A model generated the notes under the pieces. That model saw only the letters and a program-made list of their open reading frames with translations, searched no databases and was not told where the DNA came from. A stretch of 64,000 nucleotides of DNA from Tamlana crocina (GTDB lineage Bacteria > Bacteroidota > Bacteroidia > Flavobacteriales > Flavobacteriaceae). Position 1 is the first letter of the stretch. Every line of letters begins with the position of its first letter. Shown here one piece after another: positions 54,210-61,629 of the stretch. The position numbers and the translations under genes are program-made. The stretch spans positions 1,622,001-1,686,000 of the forward strand of contig CP158972.1 in the NCBI GenBank assembly GCA_040429635.1, given 5' to 3'.

Positions 54210-54340
54210 AAAAGCTGTCTGAAAAGAGTGTTATTCAGTGCGAAGCGAAGAATCTTTTAAATGAGAAATTTTATTTTCAATATGATGAGATTTCTCGACT
54301 CCGCTCGAAATGACAAAGATTTTCTTTTCAGGCAGCTTTT
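54210..54340. terminator. Bidirectional terminator stem with a 95-base loop holding two repeats
   Basis: AAAAGCTGTCTGAAAAGA (54210-54227) pairs with TCTTTTCAGGCAGCTTTT (54323-54340) at 18 positions with a single G-U. The 95-base loop contains the inverted GAGCGGAGTCGAG repeat (54294-54307) and a GTGCGAAGCGAAGAATC unit (about 54238-54254). It lies between the ends of two convergent genes. Confidence 0.7.
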
Positions 54341-54361
54341 TTATATTGCATCATCAAGGAT

Positions 54362-56164
54362 TTAATAAACTAAATAGGTGTTTGCATCATCAGTTAATGC
54401 ATTTAAAAACGCAATAATATCCTGCTTTTCTTCTTCCGATAGGTTTAACGGGTCGGGAGGAAGGGTTTGGTTTTCCATCTCGATGCCCAAACCGGCAGCA
54501 CCACCAATATTGTAAAAGTGCAACACTTCATCCAACGAATTGTAAACCCCGTTGTGCATGTAGGGAGCCGTAAGGGCAATATTCCTAAGGGTTGGTGTTT
54601 TAAAGAAATGTTTCCGTTCTTCGGTATGAAACAAGTCGTAGCGACCTAAATCGTCGTCAATTTTCGCGTTAATGGTATCGGTAGTTTCCGGTACTCCTAT
54701 CAATTCCATTTCAGATTCTTTATAAGTGGTGGGCACCGTGCCGTTAAATAGTGGCGCGAAATGGCAAGTGGCACATTTGGCCTTTCCGTTGAAAAGGTTA
54801 AACCCATTGATTTCAGATGCGGTTAACGTATTTTCAAGGTTGTTGATGTTTCTGTCGAATTTGGAATCGAACGGTGCCAAACTTCTAATAAAACTGGCTA
54901 TGGCGTGCCTAATATACTCTTGTTTAATTGAATCCTTAAAAACGGACTGAAATGGTTTGGTGTATTCCGTGTTGTTTTTTAAAGCCTTTTCAAAAGTTTG
55001 CAAATCGCTGTGGAATTCATTTTCATTATTGATTACAGAAACAATCTGCCCTTCTAAACTCCCCGCTCTGTTATCGTAAAAGAAGCCTTTTTGCAGCCCG
55101 GCATAAAGTAGGGTAGGGCTGTTGCGTGTTACCCCTTTTGAAATGGCGAGGCCATCGGTATAACCTTTTTCGGGAATGTGGCAGGTGGCGCAGTTTATGG
55201 TTTTTGAAGCTGAAAGTTCTTTTTCAAAAAAGAGTTTTTTGCCCAGGTTGACTTTTTCTTCGGTTAAACTGTCGTTGTAAACCGAAAAGTGGTAGAGGTT
55301 AAATGTGTTGTTTGAAAACAGTGAAGTGGCGTTATTATTTATGGATTTGGTAAACGGAAATTCTACTTGCCAATCGGCCACCGTTGCGTTCCAAAGCTCT
55401 AAATTTTTGTGGGTATGGTTTTTAATGAAGCTGTAACGATCAAAGGAATTGAAATCGGCATTTAAGTCTATTTGTGCCTTTTTAATCGCTTCGGTCCATT
55501 GGTTGTAAATTTCAGTATTATTAAATTCCGATTGATACACCTCTAAATACTGTTTTACGGCCTCATAAGAGGTTTGCGCTTCTGTGAGCGATTGCTCTAA
55601 TGCGGGCGAGTCGAAGCCAGTAATTCCTGTTAGGGCAGTTCGGATAATTTGGTCCCTCACCATCCAAAGTACATGGTATGGCTTTATGTAGTTTAAATTC
55701 AGGTTTTTCTTTATAAGTTGCAGCCTTTCGGATGTTTTTTTGGCGTGCAGTGTTATACTTTCAAAATCGGGATTTTCATTAAAGATGTTTTCCTCCAAAA
55801 CCTGAAATCCGGTGGGTTGCTTTATTTTAATATCGGTAGCATCTTCTTCTTCAATTTTTAAAATATTGGGCTGATTCAAAAATTTATAATTTTCAGAATC
55901 TACAAATGCTAAAACGGGTTCGGCCATTTTAAAATGATGCCTAGCATTTAGGTAATGTTTTTCTAAAGATACTGCTTCCTTGGCGGTTTTTATACTGTCC
56001 AGAGCAGTTATGGCTGCCGAAAGGGTGTTAGAAAATGTGTTTTCCAACACTCGGGTTGGATTGTTTTTTGTTTGATGATCTTGCTGTTGGTTTAAGCAAG
56101 CATTTAATAATATTGAAAAGAGGCCTATGAAAACATAAGCCCCTTTTTTGGTATTGAAATTCAT
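54362..56164 (-). CDS. Di-haem cytochrome c peroxidase-like lipoprotein with extra N-terminal domain
   Basis: A 600-residue lipoprotein with lipobox LNAC (Cys23). The C-terminal half (about 300-600) is a di-haem peroxidase of the CcpA/MauG type with two haem sites, CATCH at 325-329 and 464-468; the usual GYTDG, FFYDNRAGSLEGQ and FKTPTLRNIALTAPYMHNG stretches are present. Residues about 35-290 are a helical domain not found in standard peroxidases; EPVLAFVDSENYKFLNQPNI and YHVLWMVRDQIIRTALTGI are its landmarks, with loose similarity to imelysin-like iron-uptake proteins. It is 6 bases downstream of a PhoX-like lipoprotein gene, so both are probably made together. Electron donor and substrate are unknown. 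Confidence 0.85.
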   Translation of the reverse strand: MNFNTKKGAYVFIGLFSILLNACLNQQQDHQTKNNPTRVLENTFSNTLSAAITALDSIKTAKEAVSLEKHYLNARHHFKMAEPVLAFVDSENYKFLNQPNILKIEEEDATDIKIKQPTGFQVLEENIFNENPDFESITLHAKKTSERLQLIKKNLNLNYIKPYHVLWMVRDQIIRTALTGITGFDSPALEQSLTEAQTSYEAVKQYLEVYQSEFNNTEIYNQWTEAIKKAQIDLNADFNSFDRYSFIKNHTHKNLELWNATVADWQVEFPFTKSINNNATSLFSNNTFNLYHFSVYNDSLTEEKVNLGKKLFFEKELSASKTINCATCHIPEKGYTDGLAISKGVTRNSPTLLYAGLQKGFFYDNRAGSLEGQIVSVINNENEFHSDLQTFEKALKNNTEYTKPFQSVFKDSIKQEYIRHAIASFIRSLAPFDSKFDRNINNLENTLTASEINGFNLFNGKAKCATCHFAPLFNGTVPTTYKESEMELIGVPETTDTINAKIDDDLGRYDLFHTEERKHFFKTPTLRNIALTAPYMHNGVYNSLDEVLHFYNIGGAAGLGIEMENQTLPPDPLNLSEEEKQDIIAFLNALTDDANTYLVY

Positions 56165-56170
56165 AAATGA

Positions 56171-57610
56171 TTATCTCTTTAAACCTTTAATAACATAAAG
56201 CATACTGCCTTCGTTTCTGTCTGGTGTTGGGTTGGCCAACGGGTCGGTAAACGATGGGTTTTCCCAGCCGTGGTTTTGGGTAATCAGTAAAAAGGTGCGG
56301 TCTACATCAATAGTTTCAGAAATATCAATCATACCAGTAATTTCCCAGTTTCTATTGGCAGTTCCGTAACCCAAAGAAGCGGCATAATCTTGGTTGCACT
56401 CTAAAACGGTTTTAAGGTTTTTAGACTTGATATTGTATTCGTACAATTGCGCGTAGTGGTCTTTTTCTGGAGTGTCTGGGTATCCGTTTGGATCTTCTTG
56501 AATGTACACGTAGTTTTCAGTCACCACGATGTTATCTGGACTGTGGAAAGCTTTTGCTTTTCCATCTAAAATATCACCATCTAAAACACACTCAATAGTA
56601 CCTTTAAGCGGATTGTTTTCATTAAGTACTACGTGGTAGATCCTTCCGTAAAATGTTCCTTTTCCTAAAAGTGCGTCTTTTTTTCTTCCAGTAACTACAA
56701 AGAAAAACTCTCTGTTGTTGCTTGCCGAACCTCTTCTCCAGTCGATATCCTCAACTCTTGAAAAGCCCATGATGCCTTTGGCTCTCGATTCGGCCTCAAG
56801 TTCATCTAAAGTTCTTTCGTTGTACTCTTCAAAAGTAACATCGTAGCTTACGCCTTCTTCCATGTCCATTTCGTAGTTAATGCCTTCGGTAATAACTTTT
56901 AAACCGTAAAGTTTTCCACCGTTTAAATCGCCTTTGTTGCCCACGTACATGGCCAATTGACCGGAAGGTGTTTCGTTATCACTGGTATCGTCACCAATTA
57001 AAACGACTGTTTTTCCAGGGAAAGCATTTTGGTGCATGGCAACTGCATTTTCGGTAGACCACTGGCCCAAAGCAGGCAAGGTTTGCGCGATGGATGCATT
57101 GGCAGCATCTTTGTATGGATCGATTGAAAATACAGCTTTTGAAGCACCACCCCACTCGCCACCAGAAAGGTAAAGTGGACCAAAACCATGCTCTTCTGGA
57201 GTAATTAACGAACCAGAACATTGTGCGGTACGAGCTGAAGCTTCAGCATTTAAGATGTACTCGCCGCTTACTGGTTTGAAAGTTTCATCTAAAGTGATTC
57301 TGGCTACCGAATAATCGGCTTCAATATTATTAATTAAGGTGTAAGTGCCGTCGCTGTTTTTTAATAACCCGGCACCGTCGGCCATACTTCCGTAAACAAA
57401 GTTTGGAGAGTCTTCCAATTGGTCTTCAGAAGAAAGCAACGTGGTAATTTCAACGTTTTCAAAACCAGACTTCAATTCAAGAAGGTTGGGGGTTTTAGAG
57501 TGGTTAACAAGCTCAATTTTTTTGTTATCTCCTTTAATGGTGCCATCTTTAGTGTCGCATGATGTTATAAATGCACAAGCTAAAATGCCGTAAAGAATAG
57601 AATGTTTCAT
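56171..57610 (-). CDS. PhoX-like (DUF839) lipoprotein
   Basis: A 479-residue lipoprotein. Starting at the ATG at 57608-57610 gives MKHSILYGILACAFITSC with Cys18 as lipid anchor; an in-frame ATG at 57649 would place 13 extra residues over the -7 box and spoil the signal. The mature protein is a beta-propeller of the PhoX/DUF839 type (GADGAGLL-like MADGAGLLKNSDGTY, CSGSLITPEEHGFGP, YIQEDPNGYPD, LLITQNHGWENPSF). PhoX proteins are Ca/Fe-dependent phosphatases, but not all DUF839 proteins are. It precedes the di-haem peroxidase-like gene by 6 bases. Whether it is a phosphatase or a partner of the haem protein is open. Confidence 0.82.
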   Translation of the reverse strand: MKHSILYGILACAFITSCDTKDGTIKGDNKKIELVNHSKTPNLLELKSGFENVEITTLLSSEDQLEDSPNFVYGSMADGAGLLKNSDGTYTLINNIEADYSVARITLDETFKPVSGEYILNAEASARTAQCSGSLITPEEHGFGPLYLSGGEWGGASKAVFSIDPYKDAANASIAQTLPALGQWSTENAVAMHQNAFPGKTVVLIGDDTSDNETPSGQLAMYVGNKGDLNGGKLYGLKVITEGINYEMDMEEGVSYDVTFEEYNERTLDELEAESRAKGIMGFSRVEDIDWRRGSASNNREFFFVVTGRKKDALLGKGTFYGRIYHVVLNENNPLKGTIECVLDGDILDGKAKAFHSPDNIVVTENYVYIQEDPNGYPDTPEKDHYAQLYEYNIKSKNLKTVLECNQDYAASLGYGTANRNWEITGMIDISETIDVDRTFLLITQNHGWENPSFTDPLANPTPDRNEGSMLYVIKGLKR

Positions 57611-57646
57611 TTTTGATGTTTTTGGATTAGTTCTATTTATTTTTTC

Positions 57647-57654
57647 CAAAAGTA
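57647..57654 (-). promoter_or_regulatory. -7 box (TACTTTTG) of the PhoX-like operon
   Basis: On the minus strand a perfect TAnnTTTG lies 36 bases upstream of the ATG at 57610. It overlaps the alternative ATG at 57649, which supports the shorter start. Confidence 0.6.
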
Positions 57655-57762
57655 TGTGCTCGGCACTTCAAAAATGTTAGCTTAAGTTTGGCTTTAAGTG
57701 AAGAATTTGTGAATGCAATGTTACTTATGTAAAGTTAAGCTTAATATTTAAAATGAATCTAA

Positions 57763-58533
57763 TTAAAACTTTTCAAAAACTCCCAATCCGAAAAGCGCGA
57801 AATCGTATTTTACGGGGTCTTTGGGGTCCAGTTGCCTTAATGCAGTGTCCAGTTCTAATAGGGCTTTAGCGTCGTTTTGCTTTCGGTTTAGTAATCCTAG
57901 TTTTCGGGCCACATTACCAGAATGGACATCCAAAGGGCAGGAGAGCTGGCTGGGCGAAAGGTTCTCCCAAATACCAAAGTCTACACCAGTATTGTTGGGG
58001 CGCACCATCCATCGTAAAAACATGTTAATGCGTTTTGCAGCCGAATTTTTCAATGGGTCGCTCACGTGTTTTTGTGTTCGTGCCAAATGTTCAATTTCAA
58101 AAAATACAGATTTGAATTTTGAAATGGCAGGCTGCAGCGAATCGGTTTCAGCATGTTGGGCAAATACCTGTTCCAAACCTTTGTGATGCGTGTAAATGTG
58201 TTTTAATGAAGTAATAAATTGAATACAGTCGGTGCCGTTAAAAGTGCGGTGTACAAACGGTAACAATTTTTCCATATCGGCTTCTTGGTGGTTCATCACA
58301 AAATCGTGTGGGGCGTTGTCCAGTAAACCCATCAGTTTTTTTGCATTGTTGATAATACTTTTTCGATTGCCCCAAGCAATTGTAGATGTTAAGAATCCCG
58401 CAATTTCAATGTCTTCCTTTTTTGAAAATTGATGCGGAATTTGAATGGGATCACTTTCAATAAAATCAGGGTTGTTGTAGGTTTCGACTTTGGCGTCAAG
58501 AAACTCTTTTAATTCCGATGGTTTTATTTTCAA
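57763..58533 (-). CDS. TIGR02757-like protein (TTG start)
   Basis: A 256-residue soluble protein. EIAGFLTSTIAWGNRKSIINNAKKLMGLL, FVHRTFNGTDCIQFITSL, KRINMFLRWMVR, and PSQLSCPLDVHSGNVARKLGLL are recognisable landmarks of the TIGR02757 family, widespread in Bacteroidota and of unknown function. Its general form is reminiscent of helix-hairpin-helix DNA glycosylases, but I see no clear catalytic motif. The frame runs upstream to 58713, yet that extension is not family-like and crosses a -7 box. The TTG at 58531-58533 gives LKIKPSELKEFL as the N-terminus and a usual length. Confidence 0.82.
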   Translation of the reverse strand: MKIKPSELKEFLDAKVETYNNPDFIESDPIQIPHQFSKKEDIEIAGFLTSTIAWGNRKSIINNAKKLMGLLDNAPHDFVMNHQEADMEKLLPFVHRTFNGTDCIQFITSLKHIYTHHKGLEQVFAQHAETDSLQPAISKFKSVFFEIEHLARTQKHVSDPLKNSAAKRINMFLRWMVRPNNTGVDFGIWENLSPSQLSCPLDVHSGNVARKLGLLNRKQNDAKALLELDTALRQLDPKDPVKYDFALFGLGVFEKF

Positions 58534-58563
58534 AAATGTGGTTTTATGTTTAAAAATCAAGTT

Positions 58564-58571
58564 CAAAAATA
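58564..58571 (-). promoter_or_regulatory. -7 box (TATTTTTG) of the TIGR02757-like gene
   Basis: Minus-strand TAnnTTTG match 30 bases upstream of the TTG start; it argues against the longer open frame. Confidence 0.5.
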
Positions 58572-58747
58572 CAATTTTCGGGAGTTTTAACTGTTGAAAA
58601 ACCAAAAAGTAAACCAAAAACTCAGCGAAAAGAACATGAAAAACATCGACGAAATGCGTAAAATCATGATTTAAGTGTGAATTGGAACGGTTGAAGTACA
58701 CTAAAATTAACATTTATTGCGTTATTTGGTGAACTAAATTTTATATT

Positions 58748-59557
58748 ATGAGAAAATTTATTTTCCCCATTTTAGCCATTCTATTTATGGCTTGCGAAGA
58801 AACCGAAAAAGTAAAAGAGAGTATTGATGCGGCAGCGGTACGAGAAGCTTTAATTGAGTATGCCACTGTAAACAAGGTGTTTCAAGATGTTGGAAACAAC
58901 AGTGGCGATGCCGTGTTGTCTGCTGAAAGTTCAACCGAATCGAAAGCAGGAAAATCAGAAACCGATGGACCAGCCATTACTGTTGAACCGTTGGATTTAA
59001 CCTCGTTCCCAAAAACCACAACCATCGATTATGGCGACGGTGTTTTGTGTAAAGATGGTGTTACCCGAAAAGGCATTGTTACTGTAGTATCAACGGGTTG
59101 GTACAGAGAGGAAGGTAGTGAGCACACTTCAACATTCAGCAATTATTATCACGAAGATTTTAAAGTAGAGGGTACGCATGTAGTAACGAACTTAGGAACA
59201 AATGAAGATGAAAACCCAGAATACAGTGTGGTTATCAATAACGGAAAAATCACAACTTCAACAGACGCAAGCATCAATTACACCGAAAATTCTACCCGAA
59301 CTTGGGTGGCCGGTGCCGATACGCCTTTCAATATTTGGGATGACGAATATACTTTAGATGGTTCGCAATCTGGAGTAAGCTCTAAAGGAGTGGAATATAC
59401 TTTAACGGTAGAGGAGGAACTTCATTTTGTGCTATTGCCTCGCGGTATTGAAGCAGGTATTCTGGATGTGAGTATTGGTAATATCGATGATATCAAAATT
59501 AATTATACCAACGCTACCATTACTATTTTTGGCCAAACTTTTCCTTTTGGTGAGTAA
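58748..59557 (+). CDS. Lipoprotein of unknown function
   Basis: A 269-residue probable lipoprotein with lipobox LFMAC (Cys16). The mature protein begins with an acidic helical stretch (EETEKVKESIDAAAVREAL), then a Ser/Glu-rich linker, then a beta-rich domain with alternating hydrophobic strands (TTTIDYGDGVLCKDGVTRKGIVTV, VVTNLGTNEDENPEYSVV) to the C-terminus. I do not recognise a family. A single cysteine (in VLCKDG) is left besides the lipid anchor. It stands alone, divergent from the TIGR02757-like gene and ended by a good terminator, so it is independently expressed. Confidence 0.75.
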   Translation: MRKFIFPILAILFMACEETEKVKESIDAAAVREALIEYATVNKVFQDVGNNSGDAVLSAESSTESKAGKSETDGPAITVEPLDLTSFPKTTTIDYGDGVLCKDGVTRKGIVTVVSTGWYREEGSEHTSTFSNYYHEDFKVEGTHVVTNLGTNEDENPEYSVVINNGKITTSTDASINYTENSTRTWVAGADTPFNIWDDEYTLDGSQSGVSSKGVEYTLTVEEELHFVLLPRGIEAGILDVSIGNIDDIKINYTNATITIFGQTFPFGE

Positions 59558-59582
59558 TTAAAGAACGATTAAAATAAATTAG

Positions 59583-59615
59583 AAAAAGCTTGTTGGGTAT
59601 TCAGCGAGCTTTTTT
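59583..59615. terminator. Bidirectional terminator before the ABC ATPase gene
   Basis: AAAAAGCT (59583-59590) pairs with AGCTTTTT (59607-59614); four further pairs including two G-U extend the stem. A and T tracts flank it. It serves the orphan lipoprotein gene and possibly the convergent ABC ATPase gene. Confidence 0.7.
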
Positions 59616-59617
59616 GT

Positions 59618-60292
59618 TTATCTTGGTTGGTCGTTTATAATTTTGCCATCCACCATGGTGAGTTTCCTATCGGCCATATCGGCGAGTTCTTCGTTGTGGG
59701 TAACAATCACGAAGGTTTGCCCAAATTCATCCCGAAGTTTAAAAAACAAATTGTGTAGGTTTTCTGCACTTTCACTATCCAAATTTCCCGAAGGTTCATC
59801 GGCAAAAATTAATTCGGGGTTGTTTATCAATGCCCGAGCCACGGCCACGCGTTGCTGTTCGCCGCCCGAAAGCTCATTGGGTTTATGGTCGTAGCGGTGC
59901 GATAGCCCTAAAAAGTCCAACAATTCTTTGGCGCGTTTTTCGGCATCAGCTTTATGGGTGCCTTTTATAAAAGCGGGAAGGCATACGTTTTCAATCGCAG
60001 TAAATTCCGGTAATAATTGATGAAACTGAAAGATGAACCCAATATGCTCATTTCTAAATTTCGCCAAGGCTTTATCCCTCAGAGAGCTTACATCGGTATT
60101 GTTAATTTCTAGGCTGAAAGATGTCTTAGAGGAAGCTTTGTCCAGCGTACCCAAAATTTGAAGCAAAGTGGTTTTTCCGGCACCCGAGGCCCCGACAATA
60201 GATACCACTTGTCCTTTTTCAATATGCAGGTCAACGCCTTTTAAAACCTGTAAATCGCCATAATATTTATGAATGTTTTTCGCTTGAATCAT
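59618..60292 (-). CDS. LolD-like ABC transporter ATP-binding protein
   Basis: A 224-residue ABC ATPase. Walker A is GASGAGKTT (34-42), the signature [16 protein letters not shown] (about 140-155), Walker [13 protein letters not shown] and the switch His in [10 protein letters not shown]. The features match the LolD/MacB-type ATPases that drive lipoprotein release or mechanotransmission. No permease gene is next to it, so the membrane partner must be encoded elsewhere. It is divergent from the small MITE-like region and folE. Confidence 0.92.
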   Translation of the reverse strand: MIQAKNIHKYYGDLQVLKGVDLHIEKGQVVSIVGASGAGKTTLLQILGTLDKASSKTSFSLEINNTDVSSLRDKALAKFRNEHIGFIFQFHQLLPEFTAIENVCLPAFIKGTHKADAEKRAKELLDFLGLSHRYDHKPNELSGGEQQRVAVARALINNPELIFADEPSGNLDSESAENLHNLFFKLRDEFGQTFVIVTHNEELADMADRKLTMVDGKIINDQPR

Positions 60293-60390
60293 CTGTATGA
60301 AATATCAGTGGGGAAATTACTATTTTATGCCGTTCTGTACAATTTCAAATCGCTTTTTATTGCCGTATGCGTTTTATGGGCTATATTTAG

Positions 60391-60550
60391 GAGCCTGTTT
60401 AGGAATTTATGATTTGATTTTTTATAGCTTATTTTTAGTGCAGTATGAGGCAAAATTTTCAAGCATAGCAGGGCTACGGTTTAAAATTTTAACGAAATAA
60501 TGCGGAAAAAGAAGCGTAAAGGACTAATTGATAAATTCCTAAACAGGCTC
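60391..60550. mobile_element. 160-bp MITE-like element with 19-bp perfect terminal inverted repeats
   Basis: GAGCCTGTTTAGGAATTTA at 60391-60409 is matched by its exact reverse complement at 60532-60550. The 122-base interior contains no plausible gene, only AT-rich sequence with a GCAGGGCTACGG patch. Flanks read TTTAG and TAATT, with no clear target duplication beyond TA. The element sits in the gap between the ABC ATPase gene and folE. Its transposase partner, if any, is outside the window. Confidence 0.6.
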
Positions 60551-60576
60551 TAATTAAAAATTAAAATTACCAAGGC

Positions 60577-61164
60577 ATGCCGTACAAGCATTTTGAAGAA
60601 TACAATATCAAGATTACCGACGACGTAAAAAACAGATACGAAAATATTATAAAGGATTTGGGCGAGGATGCCAATCGTGAAGGCTTACTAAAAACGCCCG
60701 AACGCGCCGCCAAGGCCATGCAGTTTTTAACCCAAGGTTACCATCAAGACCCAGTAGAAATTCTAAAAGGGGCCATGTTTAAGGAGTCGTACAACGAAAT
60801 GGTGATAGTAAAGGATATTGAATTGTATTCACTATGTGAGCACCATATTTTACCTTTCTTTGGAAAAGCCCATATAGCATACATTCCCAACGGACAAATT
60901 GTAGGGTTGAGTAAATTGCCACGTATTGTTGATGTATTTGCCAGACGCTTACAGGTGCAGGAACGTTTAACCGAGCAGATTCTCGATTGTATAAACGATA
61001 CTTTAAAACCACAAGGCGTTGCTGTGGTAATTGAAGCGTCGCATATGTGTATGATGATGCGAGGCGTACAAAAGCAAAACTCGGTAACTACCACTTCTGG
61101 GTTCCGTGGACAGTTCGAAAAAATTGAAACCCGTAATGAGTTTTTAAAGCTTATCGGGAAGTAG
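60577..61164 (+). CDS. folE: GTP cyclohydrolase I FolE
   Basis: A 195-residue zinc enzyme that turns GTP into dihydroneopterin triphosphate, the first step of folate and pterin synthesis. Zinc and catalytic residues are Cys87, His89 and His90 in [10 protein letters not shown], and Cys158 in [31 protein letters not shown] is the nucleotide-binding stretch. Length is normal. It starts 26 bases downstream of the MITE-like element, which may therefore carry or disturb its promoter. Confidence 0.95.
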   Translation: MPYKHFEEYNIKITDDVKNRYENIIKDLGEDANREGLLKTPERAAKAMQFLTQGYHQDPVEILKGAMFKESYNEMVIVKDIELYSLCEHHILPFFGKAHIAYIPNGQIVGLSKLPRIVDVFARRLQVQERLTEQILDCINDTLKPQGVAVVIEASHMCMMMRGVQKQNSVTTTSGFRGQFEKIETRNEFLKLIGK

Positions 61165-61206
61165 GTTTTGGTACATTTCTTGTTCTTGACAAAGAAAAAT
61201 TATTGA

Positions 61207-61470
61207 ATGAATAAATACAAAAAACTACTTATCGGTATCGTTTTGGATGCTTTGGGCTATGTTTCGTTTTTTATCCCCGGGGTGGGCGAATTCTCCGATA
61301 TCGTTTGGGCGCCCGTTTCTGGTTGGTTAATGACTAAACTTTATAAAGGAAAGCCCGGAAAAATAGCTGGGATTATTTCTTTTATCGAAGAAGCATTACC
61401 CGGATTGGATGTTATTCCCACGTTTACGTTAATGTGGATTTACACCTATATTTTCAAAAAGGAAAAATAG
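61207..61470 (+). CDS. Small membrane protein of unknown function
   Basis: An 87-residue protein with two or three hydrophobic stretches: LLIGIVLDALGYVSFFIPG (8-26), a central IAGIISFIEEALPGLDVIP and a C-terminal FTLMWIYTYIF. The DALGYVSFFIPGVGEFSDIVWAPVSG stretch, with its acidic residues in and near membrane segments, is distinctive, and I have the impression of similar proteins in other Bacteroidota. No function can be given. It follows folE by 42 bases and is ended by a strong terminator. Confidence 0.7.
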   Translation: MNKYKKLLIGIVLDALGYVSFFIPGVGEFSDIVWAPVSGWLMTKLYKGKPGKIAGIISFIEEALPGLDVIPTFTLMWIYTYIFKKEK

Positions 61471-61549
61471 GCACGGATTTTGTAAATACACAAGTATTCC
61501 TGTCTGGACCATGGAAATAATTCGTATCCAGAATATCTTAATTTTATAA

Positions 61550-61580
61550 AAAAAACCGATAGAATTTCTATCGGTTTTTT
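61550..61580. terminator. Bidirectional terminator between small membrane protein and secA
   Basis: AAAAAACCGATAG (61550-61562) pairs perfectly with CTATCGGTTTTTT (61568-61580) over a 5-base loop. Symmetric A and T tracts fit convergent transcripts. Confidence 0.85.
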
Positions 61581-61597
61581 GTGTTTGTATTAATCTG

Positions 61598-61621
61598 TTC
61601 CCTGAGCGTAGCCGAAGGGAA
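61598..61621. repeat. Short palindromic repeat, GAGCGnAG core (copy near secA)
   Basis: TTCCC (61598-61602) pairs with GGGAA (61617-61621) around TGAGCGTAGCCGAA. The core matches the family seen at 642-665, 35160-35179 and 54294-54307. It lies 9 bases past the secA stop. Confidence 0.6.
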
Positions 61622-61629
61622 ATCTAGTT

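Noticed and set aside
57611-57649. Upstream in-frame ATG for the PhoX-like lipoprotein
   Set aside because: It would place 13 polar residues before the lipoprotein signal and overlap the -7 box.
58534-58713. Upstream extension of the TIGR02757-like gene
   Set aside because: The added residues look like translated AT-rich noncoding DNA and cross a TATTTTTG promoter box.
60297-60500. A 67-codon open frame upstream of folE
   Set aside because: It runs through one terminal repeat and most of the interior of the MITE-like element, has an unlikely composition and no promoter of its own.
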